In this document: positions 1-13,200 of the stretch, in pieces
Position numbering within the stretch: position 1 is the stretch's first letter
How the letters are laid out: the number at the start of each line of letters is the position of its first letter
From: Mastigias papua
Lineage: Eukaryota > Cnidaria > Scyphozoa > Rhizostomeae > Mastigiidae
Direction of reading: 5' to 3'
Assembly: GCA_964019165.1 (NCBI GenBank)
Contig: OZ025272.1
Coordinates: forward strand, 11,732,031-11,796,030
DNA: 64,000 bases
The notes under the pieces: model-generated
Told to the model about the DNA's origin: nothing
Databases searched by the model: none
The model's input: the letters and a program-made list of their open reading frames with translations, nothing else
Translations under genes and position numbers: made by a program

Positions 1-68
1 GAAATTCCAGTTCCATTCCATAGGTTGTTTTTGGAATGCAGAAACTTGATGTTTCTTTTACTTTTCAG

Positions 69-303
69 GACAACAATAGACATGATGTCTATTCAAGGCA
101 ACACAGGGCCAAAATGGAAAAAGAAATCGTACAAAGCAGTTTTTCGTGGAAGGGACAGTCGACAGGAGCGTTTGGATCTTGTCGTTATGGGAAGAAAAAA
201 ACCAGAGATATTTGATGTCGGTTTGTCGCAGTTCTTCTTCTTTCCATACGATGAAAAGAAATACGGTCCAAAAATTTCGATGTCGTTTTTTGATTTCTTT
301 AAG
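69..303 (+). CDS. POGLUT2/3-like exon (CAP10 domain, RGRDSR part)
   Basis: The acceptor AG is at 67-68 after a pyrimidine-rich run, and the donor GTGCGT is at 304. The first base completes a codon from the upstream exon. The exon encodes [16 protein letters not shown] onward, then [13 protein letters not shown] and the aromatic stretch [13 protein letters not shown], all typical of the KDELC/CAP10 core. It ends in phase 0 after FFDFFK. Confidence 0.92.
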
Positions 304-2704
304 GTGCGTTGCCTGGTTTTACTCTTTTTTCAAATTCAAGTTGAAATTCTACAATTTCTACCACTACTTTATTTTCTTCTAATGCAACAACAAAAAACAC
401 AATACAACATATAATACTTTGTTAGCATATTAATAATGAGACAACAAGCACAACATAACAGCTTGCAATACCTATACAACTAGGTAGAAGTAGAATTCTT
501 GAGGAGGAGCCTCCTAAGTAGGGTCCCCCTTTATCAGCAAAGAGAGCTTTATTTTGTTTGAGTATTAAATCGTGTTGCTAATGTGGTCAGATAATTTTTA
601 GAGTTTCTGACCAAGAAATGTTCTATGCTCAATTGTTCCAGGTACTTTGAATTTGTTGCCGTCGTTGTGGTTTTGTTGCCATTTCCTCAAGCCTCTGAAA
701 ACAGGATGGATTGAAACAGAGTTTTTTATTTTTCCATTCAGTTCTCCAGCCTTTTGGGAAGAATTTTAATGTTTAGCTTTGAAACAAAACCGTTCCTTGC
801 TCTTCTCCCCTTATTAGTGCATTTGAAGCAAATTGTTCTTTAGTATTTTCAAGAATTGTATGATTTTTCATTATGAACCATGTCGCTCAGACACCATGGT
901 TGCTAATGTTTGTTTGGTGCATGGCTAGTTACAGTTTCAATTTCTATCGCCATGGAGACAAATATGACTACTATTTATGATTTCTCCTCAATTTACTAAG
1001 TTATTTATTTTTCAGTACAAATATCAACTGAATATTGATGGCACTGTTGCTGCATATAGATTCCCGTACTTGCTTGTTGGTGATTCCCTTGTATTCAAAC
1101 AAGATTCAAATTACTATGAGCATTTCTATAAAGATTTAGTGCCCGGGAAGCATTATGTTCCATTCAAGAGAAATCTTAGTGACCTAGAGGAGAAGATCTT
1201 ATGGGCTAGACAAAATGACAATGAGGTAACGTTTTATTGTTTTTTGCACCATATCATTACAGGACAAGTGCCTTTTATTGACAGATCTGTTATCGATAGA
1301 AGTTTTATATGACTGAAGTACCATATTTGCTTACAAAACATCGATAATATCTGAGTATAATTACTAATGTTGGGAGCTTAGCTTTCGTACCTAGTTTCCA
1401 TACCCCTATGCTGCATTTTAGAATCTTCAAATTAAAGTATTTCGTTAAACCCACGTGCTGACAGTGCGGTCCAGTTTGTTTTAAAGAAGACACATCTTCG
1501 TTGGCTAGCAATATTTTCCATTTGTTTTTTTTTTAAATTCCTACTTCGCTAATCCAAAGTCTTTAAGCGTAACATAGCCGACATTTTGTCATAGTTTATC
1601 TGGTCATGTGGCACCCTATGTTTAGCTGTTTTAGAGTGAGAGCAGTGTGCTCTTCATTTTTCATTATTTCATGTTTGCCTTAACTCTTGAATTCGCTGAA
1701 TTTTCATTTAAGGCTAGAAAAATTGCTGAAGCTGGTAGAACATTTGCAAGGGACAATTTGATGCCTGACAAAATATACTGCTACGTTACTATGATGTTTA
1801 GGGTAATATTTTAGCATTGTATTTGCCTTATTATCTCTTAATTCTCACCTTTTGCCCCCCGTTAGCACAAGGAGAGTTTACTTTCACCTAGTCAAGCAAA
1901 CATTTTTTAGTAGCATTTTCAACTAGATAAATTTCTTAAAAACGCCTCTGTTGTAATGCCAAATTAGAAGATGTGCCTCTGGCTGGGGGTCGTACATTCG
2001 AGTATTTTTCCAGCCCTAGACCTAAGATTGAGTTACACGTATATTTTATCTTGTCTTGGTGCGTTGATGGGTCATTTGCTGCATTAGTTCTCTTTCTCTT
2101 TTGCCAACCCTATTTCCAATTGCACCCTCACCATGCGCTTATTCTGTTTGAGCTGCAGTCACCAATTGACGTTGGGACAAGGTGACAAATCGACACAAAG
2201 GCGTTGTCACAAACAGTGAGCTTGTTTGCTGAAGCTGGTAGAACATTTGCAAGGGACAATTTGATTTCATGTTGCATACTTTCAGAATCATTTTATGCTT
2301 TTTCAGGAATATGCAAAAAGACAGAACCAAAAGCCAAAAGTTCACAAGGATATGGTTTTAGTTGATCAGCCAAATGATAGAGATTCCAGATGTGACTGCT
2401 ACAGGTTACAGAAGGTGCTGTCGATTTTTCGAAATTCATTTCATTGAGAGTTAACTTTTTGACGAAAGATGCTGTACTGTACGCTAACATCCATATATTC
2501 ATACTACAGAGATGCAAGTATTGTGGACAAGTTGTTCGAAATTTTATTTCCTGGACGTGCATTTGACAGCGATACCCAGGACTGTTTGTAATTCTAGACA
2601 GATCTGCATGCAAAAACGTTATTCGATTGTCTACTTTCACATTTGTATCTTACAGGTTTCACAATAATCTATGTTTCTTTTTCTAGAAGAAAGATGAGCT
2701 GTAA
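69..2704 (+). CDS. POGLUT2/3-like: Protein O-glucosyltransferase 2/3-like (KDELC family), 3' part of gene, five exons
   Basis: The product is a GT90/CAP10-domain glucosyltransferase of the ER lumen. Family members add O-glucose to EGF repeats of secreted and Notch-type proteins. Exons are 69-303, 1016-1225, 1713-1802, 2307-2414 and 2687-2704. All junctions are GT-AG and phases fit throughout. Family signatures are visible: [23 protein letters not shown] and SFFDFFK in the first exon; [15 protein letters not shown] [17 protein letters not shown] and YYEHFYKDL in the second; a [16 protein letters not shown] helix in the third; and a terminal KKDEL. The C-terminal KDEL is the ER retrieval signal expected for this family. 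The 5' part, which would hold the signal peptide, the filamin-like domain and the start of the CAP10 domain, lies outside the window. The first visible exon begins inside a codon. I cannot separate POGLUT2 from POGLUT3; the ancestral single gene is likely. Confidence 0.93.
1016..1225 (+). CDS. POGLUT2/3-like exon (DGTVAAYR part)
   Basis: The acceptor TTTTTCAG ends at 1015 and the donor GTAACG starts at 1226. The 70 codons, phase 0 to phase 0, begin [15 protein letters not shown] and include the most conserved stretch of the family around the nucleotide-sugar site. They end in ARQNDNE. Confidence 0.93.
1713..1802 (+). CDS. POGLUT2/3-like exon (30 codons)
   Basis: The acceptor is CATTTAAG and the donor GTAATA. 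The exon encodes [17 protein letters not shown] then [13 protein letters not shown], matching the helical stretch before the C-terminus in KDELC proteins. Forty bases of this exon (1723-1762) recur identically in the next intron at 2226-2265. Confidence 0.9.
2226..2265 (+). repeat. Intronic 40-bp identical copy of POGLUT2/3-like exon 3 sequence
   Basis: This segment is identical to 1723-1762 of the 30-codon exon and lies in the following intron. Flanking bases do not match, and there is no convincing acceptor just upstream or donor just downstream. It is therefore a partial exon copy, not an obvious alternative exon. Confidence 0.85.
2307..2414 (+). CDS. POGLUT2/3-like exon (EYAKRQ part)
   Basis: The acceptor TTTTTCAG ends at 2306 and the donor GTGCTG starts at 2415. 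The 36 codons run from [16 protein letters not shown] to DCYRLQK. The C-x-C pair (CDC) near the end corresponds to the cysteine-containing tail seen before KDEL in this family. Confidence 0.88.
2687..2704 (+). CDS. POGLUT2/3-like terminal micro-exon carrying KDEL
   Basis: After the acceptor TTTTTCTAG (ending 2686) the reading is KKDEL then TAA at 2702-2704. Only five residues are coded here, so the ER-retrieval signal is confined to its own tiny coding exon. It is too short for ordinary ORF finding. The splice site, phase and family-expected C-terminus all agree. Confidence 0.88.
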   Translation, partial: KKDEL

Positions 2705-2991
2705 TACAGACGAATTTGAATCCTGGAATGTAATTGTACCGACACCTTTTTGTATAGGTTAGTGAATTGTTTCTAAACTCCAAATTTTCTACAACTCCAT
2801 AATGTGCTTTCTTGCATTATGTCTCCATGTTAATAAGTCAGCTCCATAGAATAGACCTGAATGGATTTCTTTTCAGAGCACTTTCATTTACCCATATCCA
2901 AGTGATGAATTTTTATTTTTAAAATGATAAAATACCATACCCACCACCGGTTTAAGGTTGTACATCCCGTTGCTTAGTAGGAAAGTTTCTT

Positions 2992-3115
2992 ATTGCCCAG
3001 TACTGAAACTCTCTCAGTCTTTTCATGATTTCAGTACTAAAACCTTTTGAGACTGAAAGAGCAAGAGTATTCAGTCGTGTAAAACACTGCAATTCTAAAC
3101 AGACAGACACATGTT
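2992..3115. repeat. Interspersed repeat, copy 1 (at the satellite edge)
   Basis: This stretch begins CCCAGTACTGAAACTCTC and continues with TTTTCATGATTTCAGTACT. It resembles 42146-42275 and 46232-46365 in the same orientation, including a shared CACTG / ACAGACAG tail. The family is unknown and no coding capacity is seen. It is the last unique-looking element before the old tandem repeats begin. Confidence 0.5.
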
Positions 3116-3189
3116 TGCCACGGAACTTGGGAAACCTAGAAAATCTGGAAAAATGTCCATTTTTTAAGAGCGTCTGTGGAAACCTTGAA

Positions 3190-3712
3190 AAGTCAAATGC
3201 TATAGCCTTCGACGAAGATTGAAAGTTGAGTATGTGAATTCCTCACTAAAACGAAAGGTTATAGTATTGGACAAGATTGAATTTTTGATAAGAGATTCTT
3301 TGACTATAAGCAAAGGCAGTAGTCTTTGAAAACTACTGAAATTTGATCATAAAAATCTTGATGTAAAGTATCAAAAGTTATAGTCCAAAACCTTTAATTA
3401 AATCAGAAGCTATAGTGATTGAGAATGACTTGACTTTTGCCGATGTGATTCTTCGACTAAATCCAAAGAGCAGAGTCTTTGAAAACAACTAACTTTTGAA
3501 CAAAATCGTGTTTCACGTAACTGCGAGGGCGATAATCTTTGAACACGATAGACTTTTGAAGTTTGTACTTTTTCTACTGCATTAAATGGCTATGGACTTT
3601 CATAGTCATTGAAGTTTGGTCATGAGCTTTTTTGCATGATTTTTAATACTAAAATCTTTGGACACGACAGAATTTCGACCAGATTATTTTGGACTAACTG
3701 CAAATAGCTATC
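3190..3712 (+). repeat. Old decayed tandem repeat (about 60-80 bp period), left flank
   Basis: Degenerate repeats recur at about 3199, 3262, 3332, 3416, 3475, 3533, 3605 and 3655. Each centres on a core like GCTATAGTCTTTGAAAAC followed by GACTGAATTTTGA. Spacing is irregular (50-84 bp). The core aligns with the CTATAG and GGCTGATTTTGATCA parts of the 107-bp family, so the two appear related. No gene is seen here. Confidence 0.6.
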
Positions 3713-3767
3713 AATCTACAATCAAAATCAATCAATTTCAATTTTGGTCATTTTTCGGCAAAATACC

Positions 3768-3796
3768 AAGGCTATAGCCTTTCTTTTTGGCCAAAA
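3768..3796. repeat. Twin perfect palindromes, first instance (present in most units)
   Basis: AAGGCTATAGCCTT (3768-3781) is a perfect 14-bp palindrome. It is followed four bases later by TTTTGGCCAAAA (3785-3796), a perfect 12-bp palindrome. The first is kept in the large majority of units. The second is often altered on its right half. Such dyads could seat a dimeric DNA-binding protein or simply form cruciforms; this is inference. Confidence 0.85.
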
Positions 3797-4459
3797 CTGG
3801 CTCATTTTCATCACTTTTCAATCTACAATCAAAATCACTCAATTTCAACTTTGGTCATTTCTCGGCAAAATACCAAGGCTATAGCCTTACCTTTTGGCCA
3901 CAAATGGCTCATTTTCATCACTTTTCAATCTACAATCAAAATCAATCAATTTCAATTTTGGTCATTTTTCGGCAAACTACCAAGGCTATAGCCTTACTTT
4001 TTGGCCAACATGGCTCAGTTTCATCACTATTCACTCTACAATCAACATCAATCAATTTCAATTTTGGTCAATTTTATGCACAATACCAAGGCTATAGCCT
4101 TACTTTTTGGCCATAAATGGCCCATTTTCATCACTTTTCACTCTACACTCAACATCAATCAATTTCAATTTTGGTCAATTTTCGGCAAGATACCAATGCT
4201 ATAGCCTTACCTTTTGGCCACAAATGGCTCATTTTCATCACTTTTCAATCTACAATCAAAATCAATCAATTTCAATTTTGGTCATTTTTCGGCAAACTAC
4301 CAAGGCTATAGCCTTACTTTTTGGCCAACATGGCTCAGTTTCATCACTATTCACTCTACAATCAACATCAATCAATTTCAATTTTGGTCAATTTTATGCA
4401 AAATACCAAGGCTATAGCCTTACTTTTTGGCCATAACTGGCCCATTTTCATCACTTTTC

Positions 4460-7211
4460 ACTCTACAATCAACATCAATCAATTTCAATTTTGGTCAATT
4501 TTCGGCAAGATACCAATGCTGTAGCCTTACTTTCTGGCCAAACCTGGCTCATTTTCATCACTTGTCAATCTACAATCAAAATCAATCAATTTCAATTTTG
4601 GTCATTTTTCGGCAAAATACCAAGGCTATAGCCTTCCTTTTTGGCCAAATCTGGCTCACTTTCATCACTTTTCAATCTACAATCAAAATCAATCAATTTC
4701 AATTTTGGTCATTGTGCGACAAATTACCAAGGCTATAGCCTTACTTTTTGGCCAAATATGGCTCATCCTCATCACTTTTCAATCTACAATCAAAATCAAT
4801 CAAGTTCAATTTTGATCATTTTTCGGCAAAATACCAAGGCTATAGCCTTACTTTTTTGCCACAAATGGCTCATTTTCATCACTTTTCAATCTACAATCAA
4901 AATCAATCAATTTCAATTTTGGTCATTTATCGGCAAACTACCAAGGCTATAGCCTTACTTTTTGGCCAACATGGCTCAGTTTCATCACTATTCAATCTAC
5001 AATCAACATCAATCAATTTCAATTTTGGTCAATTTTATGCAAAATACCAAGGCTATAGCCTTACTTTTTGGCCATAAATGACCCCATTTTCATCACTTTT
5101 CACTCTACAATCAACATCAATCAATTTCAATTTTGGTCAATTTTCGGCAAGATACCAATGCTGTAGCCTTACTTTCTGGCCAAACCTGGCTCATTTTCAT
5201 CACTTGTCAATCTACAATCAAAATCAATCAATGTCAATTTTGGTCATTTTTCGGCAAAATACCAAGGCTATAGCCTTACTTTTTGGCCAAATCTGGCTCA
5301 TTTTCATCACTTTTCAATCTACAATCAAAATCACTCAATTTCCATTTTAGTCATTGTGCGACAAATTACCAAGGCTATAGCCTTACTTTTTGGCCAAATA
5401 TGGCTCATCCTCATCACTTTTCAATCTACAATCAAAATCAATCAAGTTCAATTTTGATCATTTTGCGGCAAAATACCAAGGCTATAGCCTTACTTTTTGG
5501 TCACAAATGGCTCATCTTCATCACTTTTCAATCTACAATCAAAATCAATCAATTTCAATTTTGGTCATTTTTCGGCAACATACCAAGGCTATAGCCTTAC
5601 TTTTTGGCCATAAATGGCTCATTTTCATCACTTTTCAATCTACAATCAACATCAATCAATTTCAATTTTGGTCATTGTGCGACAAATTACCAAGGCTATA
5701 CCCTTACTTTTTGGCGAAAACTGGCTCATTTTCGTCACCTTTCAATCTACAATCAAAATCAATCAATTTCAATTTTGGTCATTTTTCGGCAAAATACCAA
5801 GGCTATAGCCTTACTTTTTGGCCATACATGGCTCATTTTCATCACTTTTCAATCTACAATCAACATCAATCAATTTCAATTTTGGTCAATTTTCGGCAAG
5901 ATACCAATGCTGTAGCCTTACTTTCTGGCCAAACCTGGCTCATTTTCATCACTTGTCAATCTACAATCAAAATCAATCAATTTCAATTTTGGTCATTTTT
6001 CGGCAAAATACCAAGGCTATAGCCTTCCTTTTTGGCCAAATCTGGCTCACTTTCATCACTTTTCAATCTACAATCAAAATCAATCAATTTCAATTTTGGT
6101 CATTGTGCGACAAATTACCAAGGCTATAGCCTTACTTTTTGGCCAAATATGGCTCATCCTCATCACTTTTCAATCTACAATCAAAATCAATCAAGTTCAA
6201 TTTTGATCATTTTTCGGCAAAATACCAAGGCTATAGCCTTACTTTTTTGCCACAAATGGCTCATTTTCATCACTTTTCAATCTACAATCAAAATCAATCA
6301 ATTTCAATTTTGGTCATTTATCGGCAAACTACCAAGGCTATAGCCTTACTTTTTGGCCAACATGGCTCAGTTTCATCACTATTCAATCTACAATCAACAT
6401 CAATCAATTTCAATTTTGGTCAATTTTATGCAAAATACCAAGGCTATAGCCTTACTTTTTGGCCATAAATGACCCCATTTTCATCACTTTTCACTCTACA
6501 ATCAACATCAATCAATTTCAATTTTGGTCAATTTTCGGCAAGATACGAATGCTGTAGCCTTACTTTCTGGCCAAACCTGGCTCATTTTCATCACTTGTCA
6601 ATCTACAATCAAAATCAATCAATGTCAATTTTGGTCATTTTTCGGCAAAATACCAAGGCTATAGCCTTACTTTTTGGCCAAATCTGGCTCATTTTCATCA
6701 CTTTTCAATCTACAATCAAAATCACTCAATTTCCATTTTAGTCATTGTGCGACAAATTACCAAGGCTATAGCCTTACTTTTTGGCCAAATATGGCTCATC
6801 CTCATCACTTTTCAATCTACAATCAAAATCAATCAAGTTCAATTTTGATCATTTTGCGGCAAAATACCAAGGCTATAGCCTTACTTTTTGGTCACAAATG
6901 GCTCATCTTCATCACTTTTCAATCTACAATCAAAATCAATCAATTTCAATTTTGGTCATTTTTCGGCAACATACCAAGGCTATAGCCTTACTTTTTGGCC
7001 ATAAATGGCTCATTTTCATCACTTTTCAATCTACAATCAACATCAATCAATTTCAATTTTGGTCATTATGCGACAAATTACCAAGGCTATACCCTTACTT
7101 TTTGGCGAAAACTGGCTCATTTTCGTCACCTTTCAATCTACAATCAAAATCAATCAATTTCAATTTTGGTCATTTTTCGGCAAAATACCAAGGCTATAGC
7201 CTTACTTTTTG
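4460..7211 (+). repeat. Higher-order tandem duplication, period 1391 bp (13 units)
   Basis: Unit variants in about 4460-5820 recur in the same order in about 5851-7211. For example, blocks at 4641, 4748, 5078, 5283 and 5390 reappear at 6032, 6139, 6469, 6674 and 6781. All offsets are exactly 1391 bp, that is 13 x 107. Confidence 0.9.
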
Positions 7212-10200
7212 GTCACAAATGGCTCATTTTCATCACTTTTCAATCTACAATCAACATCAATCAATTTCAATTTTGGTCATTGTGTGACAACTTACCAAGG
7301 CTATAGCCTTACTTTTTGGTCACGGATGGCTCATGTTCATTGCTTTTTAATCTACAATCAAAATCACTCAATTTCCATTTTAGTCATTGTGCGACAAATT
7401 ACCAAGGCTATAGCCTTACTTTTTGGCCAAATATGGCTCATCCTCATCACTTTTCAATCTACAATCAAAATCAATCAAGTTCAATTTTGATCATTTTGCG
7501 GCAAAATACCAAGGCTATAGCCTTACTTTTTGGTCACAAATGGCTCATCTTCATCACTTTTCAATCTACAATCAACATCAATCAATTTCAATTTTGGTCA
7601 TTTTTCGGCAACATACCAAGGCTATAGCCTTACTTTTTGGCCATAAATGGCTCATTTTCATCACTTTTCAATCTACAATCAACATCAATCAATTTCAATT
7701 TTGGTCATTGTGCGACAAATTACCAAGGCTATACCCTTACTTTTTGGCGAAAACTGTCTCATTTTCGTCACCTTTCAATCTACAATCAAAATCAATCAAT
7801 TTCAATTTTGGTCATTTTTCGGCAAAATACCAAGGCTATAGCCTTACTTTTTGGTCACAAATGGCTCATTTTCATCACTTTTCAATCTACAATCAACATC
7901 ACTAAATTTCAATTTTGGTCATTTCTCGGCTAAATACCAAGGCTATAGCCTTACTTTTTGGCCACAAATGGCTCATTTTCATCACTTTTCAATCGACAAT
8001 CAACATCACTAAATTTCAATTTTGGTCATTTCTCGGCTAAATACCAGGGCTATAGCCTTACTTTTTGGCCAACATCTCTCATTTTCATCTCTATTCAATC
8101 TACAATCAACATCAATCTATTTCAATTTTGGTCAATTTTATGCAAAATACCAAGGCTATAGCCTTACTTTTTGGCCAACATGGCTCAGTTTCATCACTAT
8201 TCAATCTACAATCAACATCAATCAATTTCAATTTTGGCAATATTATGCGACATACCAATGCTATAGCCTTACTTTTGGCCATAAATGGCTCATTTTCATC
8301 AATATTTACTTTACAATCAACATCAACCAATTTCAATTTTGGTCATTTTTAGGCAATATACCAAGGCTATAGCCTTACTTTTTGGCCAAAACAGGCTCAT
8401 TTTCATCACTTTTCAATCTACAATCAACATCAATCAATTTCAAGTGTGGTCACTTTGCGACAAATTACCAAGGCTATAGCCTTACTTTTTGGCCAAACCT
8501 GGCTCATTTTCATCACTTTTCAATCTACAATCAAAATCAATCAATTTCAATGTTGATCATTTGTCGGCAAAATACCAAGGCTATAGCCTTACTTTTTGCC
8601 CACAAATGGCTCATTTTCATCAATATTTAATCTACAATCATCATCAATCAATTTCAATTTTGGTCATTTTTCGGCAAAATAGCAAGGCTATAGCCTTACT
8701 TTTTGGCCAACATCTCTCATTTTCATCTCTATTCAATCTACAATCAACATCAATCAATTTCAATTTTGGTCAATTTTATGCAAAATACCAAGGCTATAGC
8801 CTTACGTTTTGGCCAACATGGCTCAGTTTCATCACTGTTCAATCTACAATCAACATCAATCAATGTCAATTTTGGTCAATATTATGCGAAATACCAAGGC
8901 TATAACCTTACTTTTTGGCCAACATGGCTCAGTTTCATCATTATTCAATTTACAATCAACATCAATCAATTTCAATTTTGGTCAATATTATGCGAAATAC
9001 CAATGCTATAGCCTTACTTTTGGCCACAATGGCTCATTTTCATCACCTTTCAATCTAGAATCAAAATGTATCAATTTCAATTTTGCTCAATTTTCCGCAA
9101 AATACCAAGGGTATAGCCTTACTTTTTGGCCAAAACTGGCTCAGTGTTATCACGTTTCAATCTACATTCAAAATCAATCACTTTCAATGTTGTTCATTTT
9201 TCGGCAAACTATCAGGGCTATAGCCTTACTTTTTGGCCAAACCTGGCACATTTTCATCACTTTTCAATCTACAATCAACATCAATCAATTTCAATTTTGG
9301 TCATTTAGCGGCAAACTACCAAGGCTATAGCCTTACTCTTTGGCCAAACCTGGCTCATTTTCATCACTTTTCAATCTACAATCAACATCAATCAATTTCA
9401 ATTTTGGTCATGTTTCGGCAAAATACCACGGCTATAGCCTTACTTTTTGGCCACAAATGGCTCATTTTCATCAATATTTATTCTACATTCGACATCAATC
9501 AATGTCACTTTTGGTCATTTTTCGGCAAAATACCAATGCTATAGCCTTACTTTTGGCCATAAATGGCTCATTTTCATCACTTGTGAATCTACAATCAACA
9601 TCAATCAATTTCAATTTTGATCATTGTGCGAGAAATTACCAAGGCTACAGCCTTACTTTTTGGCCATAGCTGGATCATTTTCATCGCTTTTCAATCTACA
9701 ATCAACATCAATCAATATCAATTTTGGTCATTTTTCGGCAAAATACCAAGGCTATAGCCTTACATTTTGGCCACAAATGGCTCATTTTCATCACTTTTCA
9801 ATCGACAATCAACATCAATAAATTTCAATTTTGGTCATTTTTCGGCTAAACACCACGGCTATAGCCTTACTTTTTGGCCAAACCTGGCTCATTTTCATCA
9901 CTTTTCAATCTACAATCAACATCAATCAATATCAACTTTGGCCATTTGTCGGCAAAATACCAAGGTTATAGCCTTACTTTTCAGCCACAATGGCTCATTT
10001 TCATCACCTTTCAATCTAGAATCAAACTGAATCAATTTCAATTTTGCTCAATTTTCGGCAAAATACCAAGGGTATAGCATTACTTTTTGGCCAAGACTGG
10101 CTTTGTGTTATCACGTTTCAATCTACATTCAAAATCAATCACTTTCAATTTTGTTCATTTTTCGGCAAACTACCAGGGCTATAGCCTTACTTTTTGGCCA

Positions 10201-13200
10201 AACCTGGCACATTTTCATCACTTTTGAATCTACAATCAACATCAATCAATTTCAATTTTGGTCATTTTGCGACAAATTATCAAGGCTATAGCCTTACTTT
10301 TTGGCCAAAACTGGCTCATTTTCATCACTTTTCAATCTACAATCAACATCAATCAATTTCAATTTAGGTCATTTTGCGGCAAAATACCAAGGCTATAGCC
10401 TTACTTTATGGCCAGAAATGGCTCATTTTCATCAATATTTATTCTACATTCGACATCAACGAATTTCAATCTTGGTCATTTTTCGGCAAAATACCAAGGC
10501 TATAGCCTTACTTTTTGGCCACAAATGGCTCATTTTCATCAATATTTACTTTACAATCAACATCAACCAATTTCAATTTTTTGGTCATTTTTAGGCAATA
10601 TACCAAGGCTATAGCCTTACTTTTTGGCCAAAACAGGCACATTTTCATCACTTTTCAATCTACAATCAACATCAATCAATTTCAAGTGTGGTCATTTTGC
10701 AACAAATTACCAAGGCTATAGCCTTACTTTTTGGCCAAACCTGGCTCATTTACATCACTTTTCAATCTACAATCAACATCAATCAATTTCAACTTTGGTC
10801 ATTTGTCAGCAAGATACCAAGGCTATAGCCTTACTTTGTGGCCACAATGGCTCATTTTCATCACCTTTCAATCTACAATCAACATCAATCAATTTCAATT
10901 TTGGTCAATTTTATGCAAAATACCAAGGCCATAGCCTTACTTTTTGGACACAAATGGCTCATTTTCATCAATATTTACTTTACAATCAACATCAACCAAT
11001 TTCAATTTTGGTCATTTTTAGGCAATATACCAAGGCTATAGCCTTACGTTTTGGCCAAAACAGGCTCATTTTCATCACTTTTCAATCTACAATCACCAGC
11101 AATCAATTTCAAGTGTGGTCATTTTGCGACAAATTACCAAGGCTATAGCCTTACTTTTTGGCCAAAACAGGCTCATTTTCATCACTTTTCAATCTACAAT
11201 CAACATCAATCAATTTCAATTTTGGTCATTTTTCGGCAATTTACCAAGGCTATAGCCTTACTTTTTGGCCATAAATGGCTCATTTTCATCACTTTTCAAT
11301 CTACAATCAAAATCAATCAATTTCAATTTCTGTCATGTTTCGGCAAAATAGCAAGGCTATAGCCTTACTTTTTGTCCAAAACTGGCTCACTTTCATCACT
11401 TTTCAATCTATAATCAAAATCAATCAATTTCAATTTTGATCAATTTTCGGCAGAATACCAAGGCTATAGCCTTACTTTCTGGCCAAAAATGGCTCATTTT
11501 CATCACTTTTCAATCTACAATCAACATCAATCAATTTCAATTTTGGTCAATTTTATGCAAAATACCAAGGCCATAGCCTTACTTTTTGGCCACAAATGGC
11601 TCATTTTCATCAATATTTACTTTACAATCAACATCAACTAATTTCAATTTTGGTCATTTTTAGGCAATATACCAAGGCTATAGCCTTACTTTTTGGCCAA
11701 AACAGCCTCATTTTCATCACTTTTCAATCTACAATCAACATCAATCAATTTCAAGTGTGGTCATTTTGCGACAAATTACCAAGGCTATAGCCTTACTTTT
11801 TGGCCAAAACAGGCTCATTTTCATCACTTTTCAATCTACAATCAACATCAATCAATTTCAATTTTGGTCATTTTTCGGCAATTTACCAAGGCTATAGCCT
11901 TACTTTTTGGCCATAAATGGCTCATTTTCATCACTTTTCAATCTACAATCAAAATCAATCAATTTCAATATCTGTCATGTTTCGGCAAAATAGCAAGGCT
12001 ATAGCCTTACTTTTTGTCCAAAACTGGCTCACTTTCATCACTTTTCAATCTATAATCAAAATCAATCAATTTCAATTTTGATCAATTTTCGGCAGAATAC
12101 CAAGGCTATAGCCTTACTTTCTGGCCATAAATGGCTCATTTTCATCACTTTTCAATCTACAATCAACACCAATAAATTTCAATTTTGGTCTTTTTTCGGC
12201 AAAATACCAAGGCTATAGCCTTACTTTTTGGCCAACATGTCTCATTTTCATCTCTATTCAATCTACAATCAACATCAATCAATTTCAATTTTGGTCAATT
12301 TTATGCAAAATACCAAGGCTATAGCCTTACTTTTTGGTCACAAATGGCTCATCTTCATCACTTTTCAATCGACAATCAACATCAATCAATTTCAATGTTG
12401 GTCATTTTGCGACAAATTACCAAGGCTATAGCCTTACTTTTTGGCCATAGCTGGATCATTTTCATCACTTTTCAATCTACAATCAACATCAATCACTTTC
12501 AACTTTGGTCATTTGTCAGCAAAATACCAAGGCTATAGCCTTACTTTCTGGCCACAATGGCTCATTTTCATCACCTTTCAATCTACAATCAACATCAATA
12601 AATTTCAATTTTGGTCATTTTTCGGCTAAATACCAAGGCTATAGCCTTACTTTTTGGCCAAACCTGGCTCATTTACATCACTTTTCAATCTACAATCAAC
12701 ATCAATCAATTTCAACTTTGGTCATTTGTCAGCAAAATACCAAGGCTATAGCCTTACTTTGTGGCCACAATGGCTCATTTTCATCACCTTTCAATCTACA
12801 ATCAACATCAATCAATTTCAATTTTGGTCAATTTTATGCAAAATACCAAGGCCATAGCCTTACTTTTTGGTCACAAATGGCTCATCTTCATCACTTTTCA
12901 ATCTACAATCAACATCAATCAATTTCAATTTTAGTCATTTTGCAACAAATTACCAAGGCTATAGCCTTACTTTTTGGCCATAGCTGCATCATTTTCATCA
13001 ATATTTATTCTACATTCGACATCAACGAATTTCAATCTTGGTCATTTTTCCGCAAAATACCAAGGCTATAGCCTTACTTTTTGGCCATAACTGGCTCATT
13101 TTCATCACTTTTCAATCTACAATCAACATCAATAAATTTCAATTTTGGTCATTTTTCGGCTAAATACCAAGGCTATAGCCTTACTTTTTGGCCAAACCTG

